A program made the translations under genes and the position numbers. A stretch of 64,000 nucleotides of DNA from positions 156,832-220,831 of the forward strand of contig RQSC01000630.1 of the NCBI GenBank assembly GCA_013416795.1. Reading direction: 5' to 3'. The notes beneath the pieces were generated by a model. It made no database searches. It saw only the letters and a program-made list of their open reading frames with translations, and had not been told where the DNA came from. The DNA comes from Prasinococcaceae sp. CCMP 1430. Taxonomy: Eukaryota > Prasinodermophyta > Palmophyllophyceae > Prasinococcales > Prasinococcaceae. Below are positions 19,955-30,332 of the stretch, piece after piece; positions within the stretch are counted from its first letter, which is position 1, and each line of letters opens with the position of its first letter.

Positions 19955-21612
19955 CTGCAAGCGCGCGCATGGGGGGGTGGCGCCGCTGCGCAGCGCCGCG
20001 CCGGCCGCCGGCAGGCTGGGGCTGGGGATGGGCCCGCGAGAGGGGGGCGGCGAAGGGGGAGAGGGAGGCGCGCGCGCCAGGCCAGCGGCGGGAGCGAGCG
20101 CGCGCCGCCCCGCGCGGAATGAGGCGATGAGTGAGAGGGGTCGCACGTGCGCGGGCGATGACAGACAGGCAGCTTGCTGTCGGTGGTGCGCGGCAGGCGA
20201 GTGTGCACGCGCGGGCGGGCGGGCATACACTGTCGCAGTCACCATCACGTGCTGAGCGCAGGCAGGAGCATCTGCGCGCGGCATCATCATCGGTCGAGAG
20301 CGGTCTGGGCGGTGGGGCGGTGCGTGACGCACACTGGCGGACGAGGCGGAGTCCCAACCGAACCACCGGCCGGCGATGCGGCAGCGGGTGAGCAGGAGTG
20401 AGGGTCGCCGCACGCGGCGCGCGAGTGCGGAGCAGTACAGCATTGTTGGTAGTGCTGCAATGCCAGCCAGCACCGGTGGGGCCGGTTTGCGGGCGGTGAC
20501 GAGCCCCCCACGTGCGCCCGGGCGCCCCGCGGGCTGTGGGTGGGGGCTCGGTCGGTTTGTGCTGCGACGGCACCGCGCTGCAACCCTAACGCCCCACATA
20601 CGGTTTGAAAGGAGGGTCCAATGCCCACTTCCGATAATGACTGGCGCGCGCGCGACCGCGCGCGCGCGCGCGCGCGCGTGGGAAAAGATCTGCGCCGGCT
20701 TCCCGCGCGCGTCGTCGTCCGTTCCCAGTTCAGTTCAGTTCGCCTGCGAGGGTTCGCGGCGAGCGGCGCCGGCGCGCCACAGCGCGCCACGGCGCGCGGA
20801 GGGTTGGGTGCTTGCCATGGCGCCCCGGGCCGCTCGGCGCGGCTCCCGCCGGCTCCGATCCACCTCCTGCGCGCGCGGCGGCGGGATCGGGGGCGCGGAC
20901 GGGTCGCGCGCTGAGTGACCGCACCAGCCCGCACGCCCCCCTCCCTCACACACACACGCCTCCCCGTGCCTGCACCCTCACGTCCCGACGCACGCGCGCG
21001 CGAGCGCGCGCGTGCGCCGCCCGCCGAGCCAAACGCACAAATGCCTGCGTTTCAAACTCCTCCCCCCTTGTTCAGCTGCTGTGCGCCCGTCCGCACGCTG
21101 CGCCTCCGGCCGCGGATCCGCGGCACACTCCGCTCCCGCGACTGCCCGGCCGACGCTGCTGACCTGTGACCGATCGATCGATCGACCCGAGCCAGATCGA
21201 CACGACGAACGACGACGAAAGCCGGCCGGCCCGCGCCGCCGCCGCAGAGGCGCGGATCCGGATCCGCGCCTGGGTCGCCGGTTTTGACCGCCGCGCGACC
21301 GCCGGCGACGGCGGCGGGATTGTCATCCAAATAACGGGGGCCGCGCGGCGGGGCCCTTCCTTCCGCGGCCCCATCAATTCGCGCTCCCTTCTTCCTCGTG
21401 CGCTCTCGCGGGGCGGACGCCAGGGATTCCATTTCACATTGAGTTTTTGTTTTGGTTTTGGGGAATCCATAGATGCATCTTGATATACGATGTGGTACGC
21501 AGATGGTGCGGATTCGCTGCGAGCGCCGCGCGGGTGTTTGCCAGCGCGCGCGCGCTCCCCTTCCCCTTCCGCCAACAGCCCGCGCGCGCCGGTGCGCGCC
21601 CCCGCCGCGTAG
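19955..21612. other. Non-coding region between ABC fragment and SufB exon
   Basis: Minus-strand intron of the ABC fragment plus upstream DNA of SufB. It contains an alternating CG tract (about 20650-20677), CA-rich patches (20946-20956), AACCCTAA at 20582-20589 (telo-box-like), a CGATCGATCGATCGA repeat at 21172-21186, and a polypyrimidine run before the SufB acceptor. The conserved N-terminal exon of SufB was looked for and not found. Confidence 0.5.
20650..20677. repeat. Alternating CG tract
   Basis: Nearly uninterrupted (CG)n run of about 28 bases. Alternating CG is the sequence most prone to form Z-DNA. Similar tracts occur near 24597-24617, 35208-35230, 35391-35408, 62470-62490 and 62612-62636. 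Confidence 0.8.
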
Positions 21613-21965
21613 ATTGACTACCAGGACATCTCGTACTACTCCGCGCCGAAGACGAAGGAGAAGAAAGCGTCCATGGACGAGGTGGACCCCGAGCTCGTGC
21701 GGACCTTCGACAAGCTGGGCATCCCGCTCAACGAGCAGAAGCGACTTGCCAACGTCGCCGTGGACGTGGTGTTCGACAGCGTGTCCATCGCGACGACGTT
21801 CAAGGAGGACCTCGCCAAGGCCGGCGTGATCTTCTGCAGCATCTCGGAGGCGGTGAAGGACTACCCCGAGCTGGTGAAGAAGTACCTGGGCACGGTCGTC
21901 CCGCCGAGGGACAACTACTTCGCCGCGCTCAACAGCGCGGTGTTTACAGACGGCAGCTTCGTGTT

Positions 21966-22004
<39 letters not shown>

Positions 22005-22317
22005 GTACTTCCGCATCAACGAGATGGAAACCGGGCAGTTCGAGCGCACGCTCATCGTCGCCGAGGAGGGTTCGCACGTGTCCTACCTTGAGGGGTGCAC
22101 CGCCCCCGCATACGACGAGAACCAGTTGCACGCTGCCATCGTCGAGCTCGTGTGCGAGAAGGACGCGGAGATCAAGTACTCGACGGTGCAGAACTGGTAC
22201 GCCGGCGACGCCGAGGGCAGGGGTGGCATCTACAATTTCGTGACCAAGCGGGGGCTGTGCGCTGGCGAAAACTCCAAGATCTCCTGGACGCAGGTGGAGA
22301 CCGGGTCGGCCGTCACG

Positions 22318-22349
<32 letters not shown>

Positions 22350-22827
22350 CAACTCCGTGGGTGAGTTCTACTCGGTGGCGCTCACCAACAACATGCAGCA
22401 GGCCGACACGGGCACCAAGATGGTGCACATCGGGAAGAACACGCGCTCGCGCATCGTCTCGAAGGGCATCTCGGCGGGCAAGTCGCAGAACGCCTACCGC
22501 GGGCTCGTGCAGGTGCAGCCGACCGCGGTGGGCGCGCGCAACTACTCGCAGTGCGACAGCATGCTCATCGGCGACAACGCGGCGGCCAACACGTACCCGT
22601 ACATCTCGGTGCGCGATCCGGCGAGCCGCGTTGAGCACGAGGCGTCCACCTCGAAGATCGGCGAGGAACAGCTCTTCTACTTCCAGCAGCGCGGGATCGA
22701 CCTCGAGGAGGCGGTAGGCGTGATCATCAGCGGCTTCTGTCAGGACGTCTTCCGGGAGCTCCCGCTCGAGTTCGCCGCGGAGGTGTCGCAGCTCATGAGC
22801 CTCAAGCTCGAGAATGCCGTCGGCTGA
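21613..22827 (+). CDS. SUFB: SufB, scaffold subunit of the SUF Fe-S cluster machinery (5'-partial)
   Basis: The exon opens after the acceptor CGCGTAG with [13 protein letters not shown], the conserved SufB block, and runs 404 residues to the stop. Hallmarks: [55 protein letters not shown] (with the conserved Cys), [34 protein letters not shown], and the C-terminal [18 protein letters not shown] with its conserved Cys. With SufC and SufD it builds Fe-S clusters, in plants inside plastids. The first 70 or so conserved residues and the transit peptide are absent from the 1.6 kb upstream, so the gene is truncated by assembly or its first exon lies elsewhere. Nuclear location with an intron fits the green lineage. 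TGTAA follows 82 bases after the stop. Confidence 0.95.
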
Positions 22828-23182
22828 AGCCCCTGCCCAGGTCGCTGCGCGCATGGCCGGCACGCGGCGATGGCCGGCCGAGATGTCGCGCGAAGGTGCG
22901 CTGAGTTTTGTAACATATACGAGGGGTTGGCTTTCCTTTTCTCGCGGAGTGCTCTGATGTCGGGCTCGACAGGCGGGCGGCGCGAGCGCGCAGGCCCGAG
23001 CGACGTCATCGAGGCGCTGGTTTGTCTAGTCTTTGTTTTTGTTACTGCGTCGCGCCGCAGATACTTATTGCTCGCCAGGCCCGCAGCTAGAGGAGCGCGC
23101 CGGGTGTGCCCTCAACACTACGTGAGCAAGAGGTCGCCTGGCAGTCACGGGAGCGACCGAGGCGTAGCGCTGCGTTGCGCAG
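22828..23182. other. Convergent intergenic region (SufB/FKBP)
   Basis: 3' flank shared by two convergent genes. TTTGTAACATATAC at 22907-22920 includes a TGTAA pentamer, a candidate poly(A) signal for SufB. No gene is seen. Confidence 0.45.
22909..22913 (+). promoter_or_regulatory. Possible TGTAA polyadenylation signal (SufB)
   Basis: TGTAA in a locally AT-rich stretch, 82 bases after the SufB stop; the chlorophyte-type poly(A) pentamer. Confidence 0.35.
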
Positions 23183-23847
23183 TCAGAGGCCGAACTCCGC
23201 CTCCAGGTCGGCAAGGTCGGCGTCGGCGTCGTCCTCCCCCAGCGGTCCGTCGAGCGCGCCCGGGATATAGTTCAGCCTCACGTCGAAGACCACCGGCGCG
23301 CCCTCGGGAATGGCCGGTCGGCCCGGCGCGGCTGGCAAGGACTTGCCGTAGCTCAGCTCGCCCTCGATGAACATGCGCCGAACGCCGCCCCTGCGTGCGC
23401 GTGCGCGTGCGCGCGCAGTTGCGTCAGCGATGGGGCCATCAGGCGGGCCCTCCGGGCGGGCGCTTTCGGCGGACGCACTCGCGCGCATACGCACATCTTC
23501 ATGCCCATGACGCCCTCGTCCAGGCCTAGGATGAGCAGCGGTTCCTCTGTGCCGACGCGAATATCGATGGGGCTGCCACGGTCGAGCGAGTCCTCGAAAA
23601 TCTGCGCGCCCATGCCCTTGTCGATGGACCCCACCGTGTCGATGCTCACCTGGTCGCCCGGCACCGGCCCGTCGCCGCTGCCCTCGATGATGTCGATGTA
23701 CTTGAGACCGCTCGGCGTCGTCACGGGCTGTACCTCCGCGATGGACTCCTCGCACGCGCTGTCGCAAAGGATCTTGTGCGTCCCCGCGTCCGCCAGCTTG
23801 ATGGCCGCCGCGGGCCCCGCCGCGGCGCCCGCGAGCGCCGCCGAGCG
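23183..23847 (-). CDS. FKBP-type peptidyl-prolyl isomerase, probably thylakoid lumenal (5' exon not found)
   Basis: Two exons are supported: 23847-23495 and 23390-23183, joined in phase 2 so that GVMGMKM runs into GGVRRMFIEGELSYG as FKBPs require. The mature part has VTTPSGLKYIDIIEGSGDG, GDQVSIDTVG and FDVRLNYIPG, with an acidic tail (LGEDDADADLADLEAEFGL). Ahead of it is an Ala-rich LAGAAAGPAAAIKLADAGTHKI stretch resembling a lumen signal cleavage region. Several aromatic residues that form the FK506 pocket are not conserved, so isomerase activity is uncertain. Upstream the frame hits two TGA codons next to ATGACAG, read here as a 3' splice site; the transit-peptide exon probably lies beyond the T run at 24170. 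Confidence 0.75.
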
Positions 23848-24165
23848 CTGTCATCACCGCGAGCGCCCCCACCGCCCCGGCGAACACTCTCGCGCGCGAG
23901 GTCGACGCCCGTGCCACCTCCCACACCATATCCAAATGTCATTTTATCCACACGCCTTCGGGGCAGCCCACGTCAGCCAGAGAGAGACCTGCGGCCGGCA
24001 CAGACCACCGCTGCAAGCTGGGATAAATACTACAACGCAACGCAGCGGCGCGTGCGGCGAGGCGCGAAAACAACAACCAGGCGCCCGCGGATCGAAAGAC
24101 GGGCATCGGACGCCCCTCTCTCTCTCTCTCCAGTGCTCTCTCGTCGCCTGGTCGATCGATCGTCC

Positions 24166-24443
<278 letters not shown>

Positions 24444-24444
24444 N
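24444..24444. other. Single-n scaffold join
   Basis: Placeholder n between the poly(T) end and CGCAGGTACG of the next piece; gap size unknown. Confidence 0.85.
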
Positions 24445-25199
24445 CGCAGGTACGCCGCGCGCGCGCCCTGCGCTCGGAGGCGGGGTCGGTGGGTAGGGCT
24501 TTCGGCGTCTCTCTTTTTTTTTTTTGGTGGCGTCGGGAGGAGGGGAGAGGAGGCGCGCGGAGTGGGACGATGGGCGCGCGCGCGAGGGCGCGCGGCCGCG
24601 CGCGCGCGCGCGCGCGACGCGGGATTCGGGGGATTGCGAGGCGCCCTTGCGCCCCATGCCGCGGCCTCAGCCCTCGGTGGGAGGCGGGTGGGTGGGGAGG
24701 CGCCTCTGCTCCTGCGCGCATGCCCTGCCTGGGTGGTGTGCGCGTGCGCTGGCGTGGCAAGAAATGCCTCGGCAAAAAAAAAAAGAAGGCGGCGAGTGCA
24801 TGGGTGGACGCGACGGCTACGGGGTTGCCGAGCGGGCGTGAGCGCGGCCCCTCTTTGTGGTGTGGCTGCGTGTGCTCGCCGGACAGTCGCGCGTGACTGT
24901 GCGCATGGCCGGGCGCTCGGCGCAATGCCGAACGCCGCAGGGCCCGCACGTCGCCGTGCGCGCGAGGCTGGTCCGGTCTGTCTGGCGGCTGTGTGCGCGC
25001 CGCAAACCGCCGCAAACCGCAGTGTGCGCAACGGCCGGTAGTGGGCGCTCGCAGCCATCTCGCGGGGCGAGTGGTTGTGTGCGACCGCGTCCAACATTTG
25101 CCTGCGCACATGCGAGTGCGCCCGCATGCCGCCGCCGGTGGAGGCTCGTCGGTCGGGTGCTCAGCAGGGAGCGCTGGCGTGGCACTCCGCGACACTCTC
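24445..25199. other. Upstream region of the L18 gene, no gene supported
   Basis: GC-rich, with an alternating CG tract (24597-24617), short A and T runs (24511-24525, 24774-24784) and a duplicated CGCCGCAAAC near 25000-25018. An exon for the L18 transit peptide may be hidden here; I could not define it. Confidence 0.4.
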
Positions 25200-25694
25200 A
25201 TGCTCTTGCACGAGCATGAGGCTTCGCTCGCGTTGAGATGCTTGCCGCTGACTTGTCCGTCTGCGCGCGCGCTCGCGCTGCTTGTTGTGCGATTTCCCAT
25301 GCCCATAGGCTCGGCGCGTGTGAGCTGCTCGGTGGCCGTGACGAAGACCGCCGATGAGCGCCGCGCCCGCCGCGCGAAGGGTGTCCGCTCGAAGATGCAT
25401 GGCACCGAGGAGCGCCCGCGCCTGTCGGTGTACCGCAGCAACACGCACATGTACGCTCAGATCATCAACGACGACGAGGGGAAGACTCTCTGCGCGTACA
25501 ACACCCGCATGAAGGACTTCGAGCTGGACAACACCTGGGACAAGGAGGCGGCGGAGCTGGTGGGTAAGAAGGTCGCGGAGAAGGCATTGGCTGCGGGCGT
25601 GGAGAAGGTGTGCTTCGACCGCTCGGGGTTCAAATACCATGGGCGCATTGCGAGCGTCGCCGACGGGGCGCGCGAGGGCGGCCTGAAGTTCTAA
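25200..25694 (+). CDS. RPL18: Organellar (probably plastid) ribosomal protein uL18
   Basis: From about 25330 the translation is a bacterial-type L18: [71 protein letters not shown] and the terminal GAREGGLKF. This is the bacterial 5S-rRNA-binding form, not the cytosolic eukaryotic one, so it works in the plastid or mitochondrion. The N-terminal 45 residues ([15 protein letters not shown]...) would be a leader if the ATG at 25200 is used. An alternative is an intron ending at CCCATAG near 25308, with the leader on an exon further upstream. Red-lineage plastids usually encode this gene themselves; a nuclear copy fits a green alga. TGTAA lies 28 bases after the stop. Confidence 0.88.
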   Translation: MLLHEHEASLALRCLPLTCPSARALALLVVRFPMPIGSARVSCSVAVTKTADERRARRAKGVRSKMHGTEERPRLSVYRSNTHMYAQIINDDEGKTLCAYNTRMKDFELDNTWDKEAAELVGKKVAEKALAAGVEKVCFDRSGFKYHGRIASVADGAREGGLKF

Positions 25695-25721
25695 TTATGC
25701 CCCCCACTTCACCCTGTGACA

Positions 25722-25726
25722 TGTAA
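25722..25726 (+). promoter_or_regulatory. Possible TGTAA polyadenylation signal (L18)
   Basis: TGTAA 28 bases downstream of the L18 stop in a less GC-rich stretch; third occurrence after a plus-strand gene in this window. Confidence 0.4.
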
Positions 25727-25869
25727 GATCTATTTGACTACCCTCTACCCTCGCGGCGGCTTGCGCCGCGGCACTAGTGGCATCAGCGGGCCAGCGGGGT
25801 GATTGACGCGCGGTGCGTTGTAGTCGTTTCTTAGAGCCACACTTCAATCGTCGCGCGAGCACCCCGTCC

Positions 25870-28800
25870 TCACGCGAACTGCTCTAGTTCGCCTCTGCCG
25901 TCCTCGTCCGCGAAGCGCACCTTGCGCGCATTGCCATTGCGACGAGCAGTCTCAGGGGGCACGACGGCCCCGGAAGCCGCCAATCGCTCTTGAATGGCCG
26001 CGGCGTCGACCGCGCCGCCGCCAGCGGTGGTCGACTGCAGCCACGCACACAATTCGCGGTACGCGGCCAGCTTCGTGGCCACCTCAAGAGAGCGCGGCGA
26101 GGGCGACTGCGATCCCTCGCGAGCCTTCAGGCAGCTCTTGAGTCGCTTGGTGGGCGGCGCGACGCTGGTGCCCCCGTACATGAGCGACCCAGGACGCCGC
26201 CTCGCGACGGGTGATGAGCGCGGCGGGCTGAGCGGGAGCGCAGAGGGCGGCGGCGAGCCGATGTGGCCATCCCGTCCCTGCGGCGTAGTGTGTAGCGGCT
26301 TTGACTTCTGCGTGGACCGGCGCACGGCCCGTACCTTGCGCGCGGCGCTGAGCAGCTTGGCACCACGCCTGCGGCTGCCAACGAAGCTCGAACCGCTGGC
26401 ACCGTCACCCTGCTGCGAGGCCGGAGTCGACGCCGGAGGAGAGTCATCCGACGACGCCGCACGCACCATTTCCATTTGGCTTTGCGGGCTCATCGCCGTC
26501 TTTCGATTAGCGCTTAGCGATGTGGCGCGGGCAGAGGCCGACTTGTCAGCGCCCTGGCCATCGGGGGCTTCATCCGCCGGCGACTCCTCTCCTGCGACCA
26601 TATCGAACTCGGCTTTGAGAGTGCGGACCTCCGGAGAGGCTGCCGCGGCTGCCCCTTTGTGCGCGTAAGGCGGAGACACTCCGTGCCCCTCGGAGCTGCC
26701 AAGCTCTAGCGGGCTCGGCGGCACAACTGCTGGCACGCCGGTGGCCCCCGCACCGTCTCCCGGCCCTGGCGCCTCGAGCCCGTTGTCATCGTCGGCATCG
26801 AACGCTGCTCCGGCCTCTTTGGGTGGGGTGAGGGACGCGGCGGCGTCAGATGCCTCGGTCGCCGCGGTCGTGGCGACGTAGGCCGCGTTCACAGCAGCGT
26901 CGGCTGTCGCAGCAACCCTGGCGAGCTTGTCATCTGTCTCCCGTGCCCGACTCTCCAGCGCCTGCACTCGCGCAACCAGCGCGGCGTTCTCGGAGCGCTG
27001 CTTGGAGGCCTCAGCAACGGCCTCCTGAGTGAGAGCGCGCAACTGCTCGATCTGTGCCAGCATTTCCGCCGCGGACACGATTGTGCCCTGCGCAGCTGCC
27101 GCAGCCGCCTCGGGTGACGCACCCTGCGCGCCCACGCGCATGGTATCCATGCTAATAGCCGTGGGCGTCTGCGGCGAAAGCGCGGAACGATGCGCACCGC
27201 CACGAGGCCTGGCCTCGTCACTTGCCGACGCAGGCGGTCGAACCCACGCGCTCAGCTCGATCTGCTCCGCTCGGTCGCCTAGCGGCGTGAAGTCGTCTGA
27301 GACCATCACCTGCTTTGGCCAGCACACTTGCGGGTCCTCGTCGTGCTGTGGCCGGGTCCTCTGCTCGTGCTGAACCCTTTGCGCCGGCTCCTTCGCCAGA
27401 CCGCGCGTGCACACTTCGACCCACTCCATTGAGGGATTGACCGCCACAAGTTCCCCGCTCGTGAGGCGAATCCGTAGAACGCCTTTGTCCGAGCCCGCTT
27501 TGGTGCACACCACTCCTGCGACCCACTTACGCGCAGAGTCGACATCGGTGGGACTCTCGCACCAGTAGCAGCGCACATCGACGCCGCCACGACGCGAGAG
27601 CTCCACCAGCGCCGACGCCGATGTCTCCCGTGCCCACCTAGGGGCCACATCGCCGTCTGATGCAGCTGTCTCAGAGACGTGCGTGCCCGCAGGCGCCTCG
27701 GCATCGGCGCTAAATCCTATCGAAATGCCACCATTGAAGTACGGCGCGCGCGCGGAGCAGAGGGCGTTGAGAGAAGTGCCCATCTGCTTTCGCATGGCTG
27801 CAACAGCGGAGGGAGGAAGCATTTTTTCTCCTTCCGGTGGGAGAGCAACCGCGACCTTGTTGAGATTGAGGATTTGCACGCCCTCGGCATTCTCGAAGCG
27901 AAGCACGCTCTCGCCGTTGGTCAGGTGTGCGAGCACTGTCGCGCTCGTAGCCATGCGATCGGCACTGAGCAGCGTCAACTTCTGCCCTGGTCTGCATATG
28001 AAAGTGCCCTTGCGCTTGGGCGCCCGAGTTGCTGATGAGGCTGGCGGCGAAGAGACGGCCGCCGTGGACACATCGCATGCAGGCTCGACCTCGATATCAT
28101 CCTCGGGGGCCGGATCCACTACTGAGGTTCCTACCATAGGGGCCTCCTCTGCGTCCCTTTCCTCCGTCCGCGCCTCGCCTTGTGTGCTGGCCGCGATCTG
28201 CTCGGCCTCCATTGCTAAGGGCTCCTCGGACTCCTCGCGCACCTGCTCCACGGCGACTGCAGATGCCTCATTGGCGGCGGCCTCCGCCTCTGTGGGGGCG
28301 TTGACTTCTTCGCCATCGCGCCCCTCGACCTCGACGGCTACTGCAGCTGCTGCCACAGAAGTGACCATGGCATGAGCGCCGGTGGCTGTCTCGACCTCTG
28401 CGAAAGTCGCCTTATCGCCGTTAGCCTCACCCTCGCCATCAGCCGCAGCCTCAGCATGGGCTCCCTCCTCAGCCTGGGGCTGGGCAATAGCGTGGGCGCT
28501 CGCCTCGGTCGCGGCCTGGGCGCACGTGCTTGGCCCAGCATCGTCCTCGCCCTTGACCGCGGCATCGCGAGCATCAAGCAAGGCAACGACTCCCTCGGAG
28601 CGACCGCCACAAGCGACAGTCGCCTCAGCTGGAGCGTCGTGTTGTGCGGTCTCGTCGCCGGCAGCCTGGGCGGCCTCGCCGTCAGCTTCGCGCTTGGGAG
28701 ATATTTCCGAACCCTGCGCCTCGCCCTTGGTGATCTTCTTCAGGAATCTTGCTTCGCGCGTCCTCCTCATGCGCGCGCGGACGGCCTCCTTCTTGGCCTC

Positions 28801-29286
28801 TGGGTCCAATTCGCTCTCAGGGATCTCGCCGCGCGCTTTGGCTGCTTCGGCCCTCAACCTTCGCATGCGCAGCCTGGCCATCTCCTTCCTCTCGGCCTTC
28901 GTGAGCTTCTTCTTCGGCGCCAGTGCCTTGCCGGTGGTTGTCCCATCCTGCGCCTTCTTCGGTTTCCTCTTGCCGCTGGCGCGAGGCTTGCGCTGCACTG
29001 CCGGGGGCGCGTCCTCCTCGGGCTTCTCCGCGGTCTGTCTGGCGGGCCGCGACATGCGGCGAGGCGCGTGGGCCGCGCTCTGCTCTTCGACGGCGGCAGC
29101 CCCCTCATTCGCCGGCTGCGGTGGCCTGCGAGCTGCCCTCCTCGCCCTGTACTCGGCAGCCCTCTTGGCCTTGGCGGCCCTTTCCTCGGCCCTTTTCCTC
29201 GTGCGCTCCGCGTTGTATTGGCGGTGGTACTCCTTGCGGTCGTCCGCCGTCTGCGGCGTGCCGGCGCCCGCTGCCTGCGGCTCCAT
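25870..29286 (-). CDS. Large basic nuclear-type protein with PP1-docking signature at its C-terminus
   Basis: Single exon, 1138 aa from MEPQAAGAGTPQ. The first 250 residues are strongly basic with Arg/Lys/Ala-rich helices and nuclear-localisation-like clusters (ASGKRKPKKAQ, KKKLTKAERKEMARLRMRR). Two compact segments in the middle look like Tudor/Agenet-type beta folds (RPGQKLTLLSADRMATSATV...GESVLRFENAEGVQILNL; YWCESPTDVDSARKWVAGVV). A coiled coil follows (MLAQIEQLRALTQEAVAEA), then Ser/Pro-rich disorder. Near the end KSCLKAREGSQSP, then about 60 residues later RKVRFADEDG, form the SILK-like plus RVxF pair by which many regulators bind protein phosphatase 1. Family not recognised; a chromatin-associated PP1 regulator is an inference. 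Confidence 0.6.
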   Translation of the reverse strand: MEPQAAGAGTPQTADDRKEYHRQYNAERTRKRAEERAAKAKRAAEYRARRAARRPPQPANEGAAAVEEQSAAHAPRRMSRPARQTAEKPEEDAPPAVQRKPRASGKRKPKKAQDGTTTGKALAPKKKLTKAERKEMARLRMRRLRAEAAKARGEIPESELDPEAKKEAVRARMRRTREARFLKKITKGEAQGSEISPKREADGEAAQAAGDETAQHDAPAEATVACGGRSEGVVALLDARDAAVKGEDDAGPSTCAQAATEASAHAIAQPQAEEGAHAEAAADGEGEANGDKATFAEVETATGAHAMVTSVAAAAVAVEVEGRDGEEVNAPTEAEAAANEASAVAVEQVREESEEPLAMEAEQIAASTQGEARTEERDAEEAPMVGTSVVDPAPEDDIEVEPACDVSTAAVSSPPASSATRAPKRKGTFICRPGQKLTLLSADRMATSATVLAHLTNGESVLRFENAEGVQILNLNKVAVALPPEGEKMLPPSAVAAMRKQMGTSLNALCSARAPYFNGGISIGFSADAEAPAGTHVSETAASDGDVAPRWARETSASALVELSRRGGVDVRCYWCESPTDVDSARKWVAGVVCTKAGSDKGVLRIRLTSGELVAVNPSMEWVEVCTRGLAKEPAQRVQHEQRTRPQHDEDPQVCWPKQVMVSDDFTPLGDRAEQIELSAWVRPPASASDEARPRGGAHRSALSPQTPTAISMDTMRVGAQGASPEAAAAAAQGTIVSAAEMLAQIEQLRALTQEAVAEASKQRSENAALVARVQALESRARETDDKLARVAATADAAVNAAYVATTAATEASDAAASLTPPKEAGAAFDADDDNGLEAPGPGDGAGATGVPAVVPPSPLELGSSEGHGVSPPYAHKGAAAAASPEVRTLKAEFDMVAGEESPADEAPDGQGADKSASARATSLSANRKTAMSPQSQMEMVRAASSDDSPPASTPASQQGDGASGSSFVGSRRRGAKLLSAARKVRAVRRSTQKSKPLHTTPQGRDGHIGSPPPSALPLSPPRSSPVARRRPGSLMYGGTSVAPPTKRLKSCLKAREGSQSPSPRSLEVATKLAAYRELCAWLQSTTAGGGAVDAAAIQERLAASGAVVPPETARRNGNARKVRFADEDGRGELEQFA

Positions 29287-30332
29287 CGGCTTTCGCGCGC
29301 CCGCTCGCGGGGCGCGCGCGCGCGAGGGGAGAGGGAGCGGGCGGGGGGGGGAGGTTGGCGGGCCGCGCGCGGGCACGCATCGCAAACTTCATTTACGGTT
29401 CTATTTAATCAGGGTTTGAATTGGGTTCGCCTCGCCCCGCCCCGCCATTCCCTTTGACACGCGGTCGTGCGGGGCGGGCGGGCGGGCTGTTTGGGTTGGG
29501 CGCGCTCCCGAGGGGGCTCCGATCACGCGCGGCGGGAACGCGCGCGCGGCCCGCCAAAAAACCGAAACGCGAGTTCCCGCCCGAAACACCGCCCGGCAGA
29601 ACGCTGGTCGGTTGATGGCTTGGGGGGGCGGGGTCGATCGATCGAGGGGGTCGGGGCCGCGAAGGCCGATGATCCGGGGAATCGACGGGAGGAAACGGGG
29701 AAGCGAGGCGAAGGGAAGCGCAAACAGACCTGGTCAGGCGACGGCAAGGCCGGGGTGAGGACGGGTGGGCGGCCGCGCGCGGTGGTGGGTGTGTGCGTGC
29801 GCGGGCGGGTGGGTGGGTGGGTGGGTGGGGCATGCGGGGACACGCGGGGAGGCGCGCTACAGCCGGGGTCTGACTTGGCGCGGACGCGGACTGGGGTTCG
29901 GGAGCGCCGCCGGCGTGGAGGTGAGCGGGGCGCAGGCTGTGCGCGCCGCTGCGGCGCTCCCCCCCCCCCCGACCACCTGAAAGGACGGCGGCCAACGCAA
30001 CGTCGCATCCCTCCGCCCAAACGCGCGCTTTGTGGACGCAATGGTGCATCTTCGCAAATGAGGGATTGCGATTAGCCATCAGCGCACCATCATATGGTGG
30101 TGGGATGCGCTCCGCCAATGGTAGCGTCGTGGCCCTGGAATTAGCAGATATGTAGTGGGCGCGGCCTCTGCTAGCTGCTGCTGAGGTACAAGGTCCCTTC
30201 GAGAGTGCTCGTGCACCCTTGCGTCCGTCGCTGTCGTTGTCGCTGTCGTTGTCGCTGTCGTTGTCGTTGCCTTTGTCCTGCTGTCGCTGCTTGCGCCGCC
30301 ACCACGATCCGCCGCGCTGGACGGCCGGAGCG
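29287..30332. other. Intergenic region
   Basis: About 1 kb upstream of the PP1-docking gene and downstream of the zinc-finger gene. AGGGTTT at 29411-29417 reads AAACCCT on the minus strand, a telo-box-like element 125 bases before that gene's ATG. TCGATCGATCGA lies at about 29634-29645, G/T-rich GGGTG repeats at 29805-29828, and a CTGTCG/TTGTCG repeat at 30227-30266. No gene is supported. Confidence 0.5.
30227..30266 (+). repeat. Hexamer tandem repeat (CTGTCG/TTGTCG)n
   Basis: About seven imperfect hexamer units just downstream of the zinc-finger stop codon, probably in its 3' UTR on the opposite strand. Confidence 0.75.

Noticed and set aside
21052-22863. 603-codon minus-strand ORF covering SufB
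   Set aside because: Antisense of a clearly conserved gene; the product is Arg/His/Val-rich and low-complexity.
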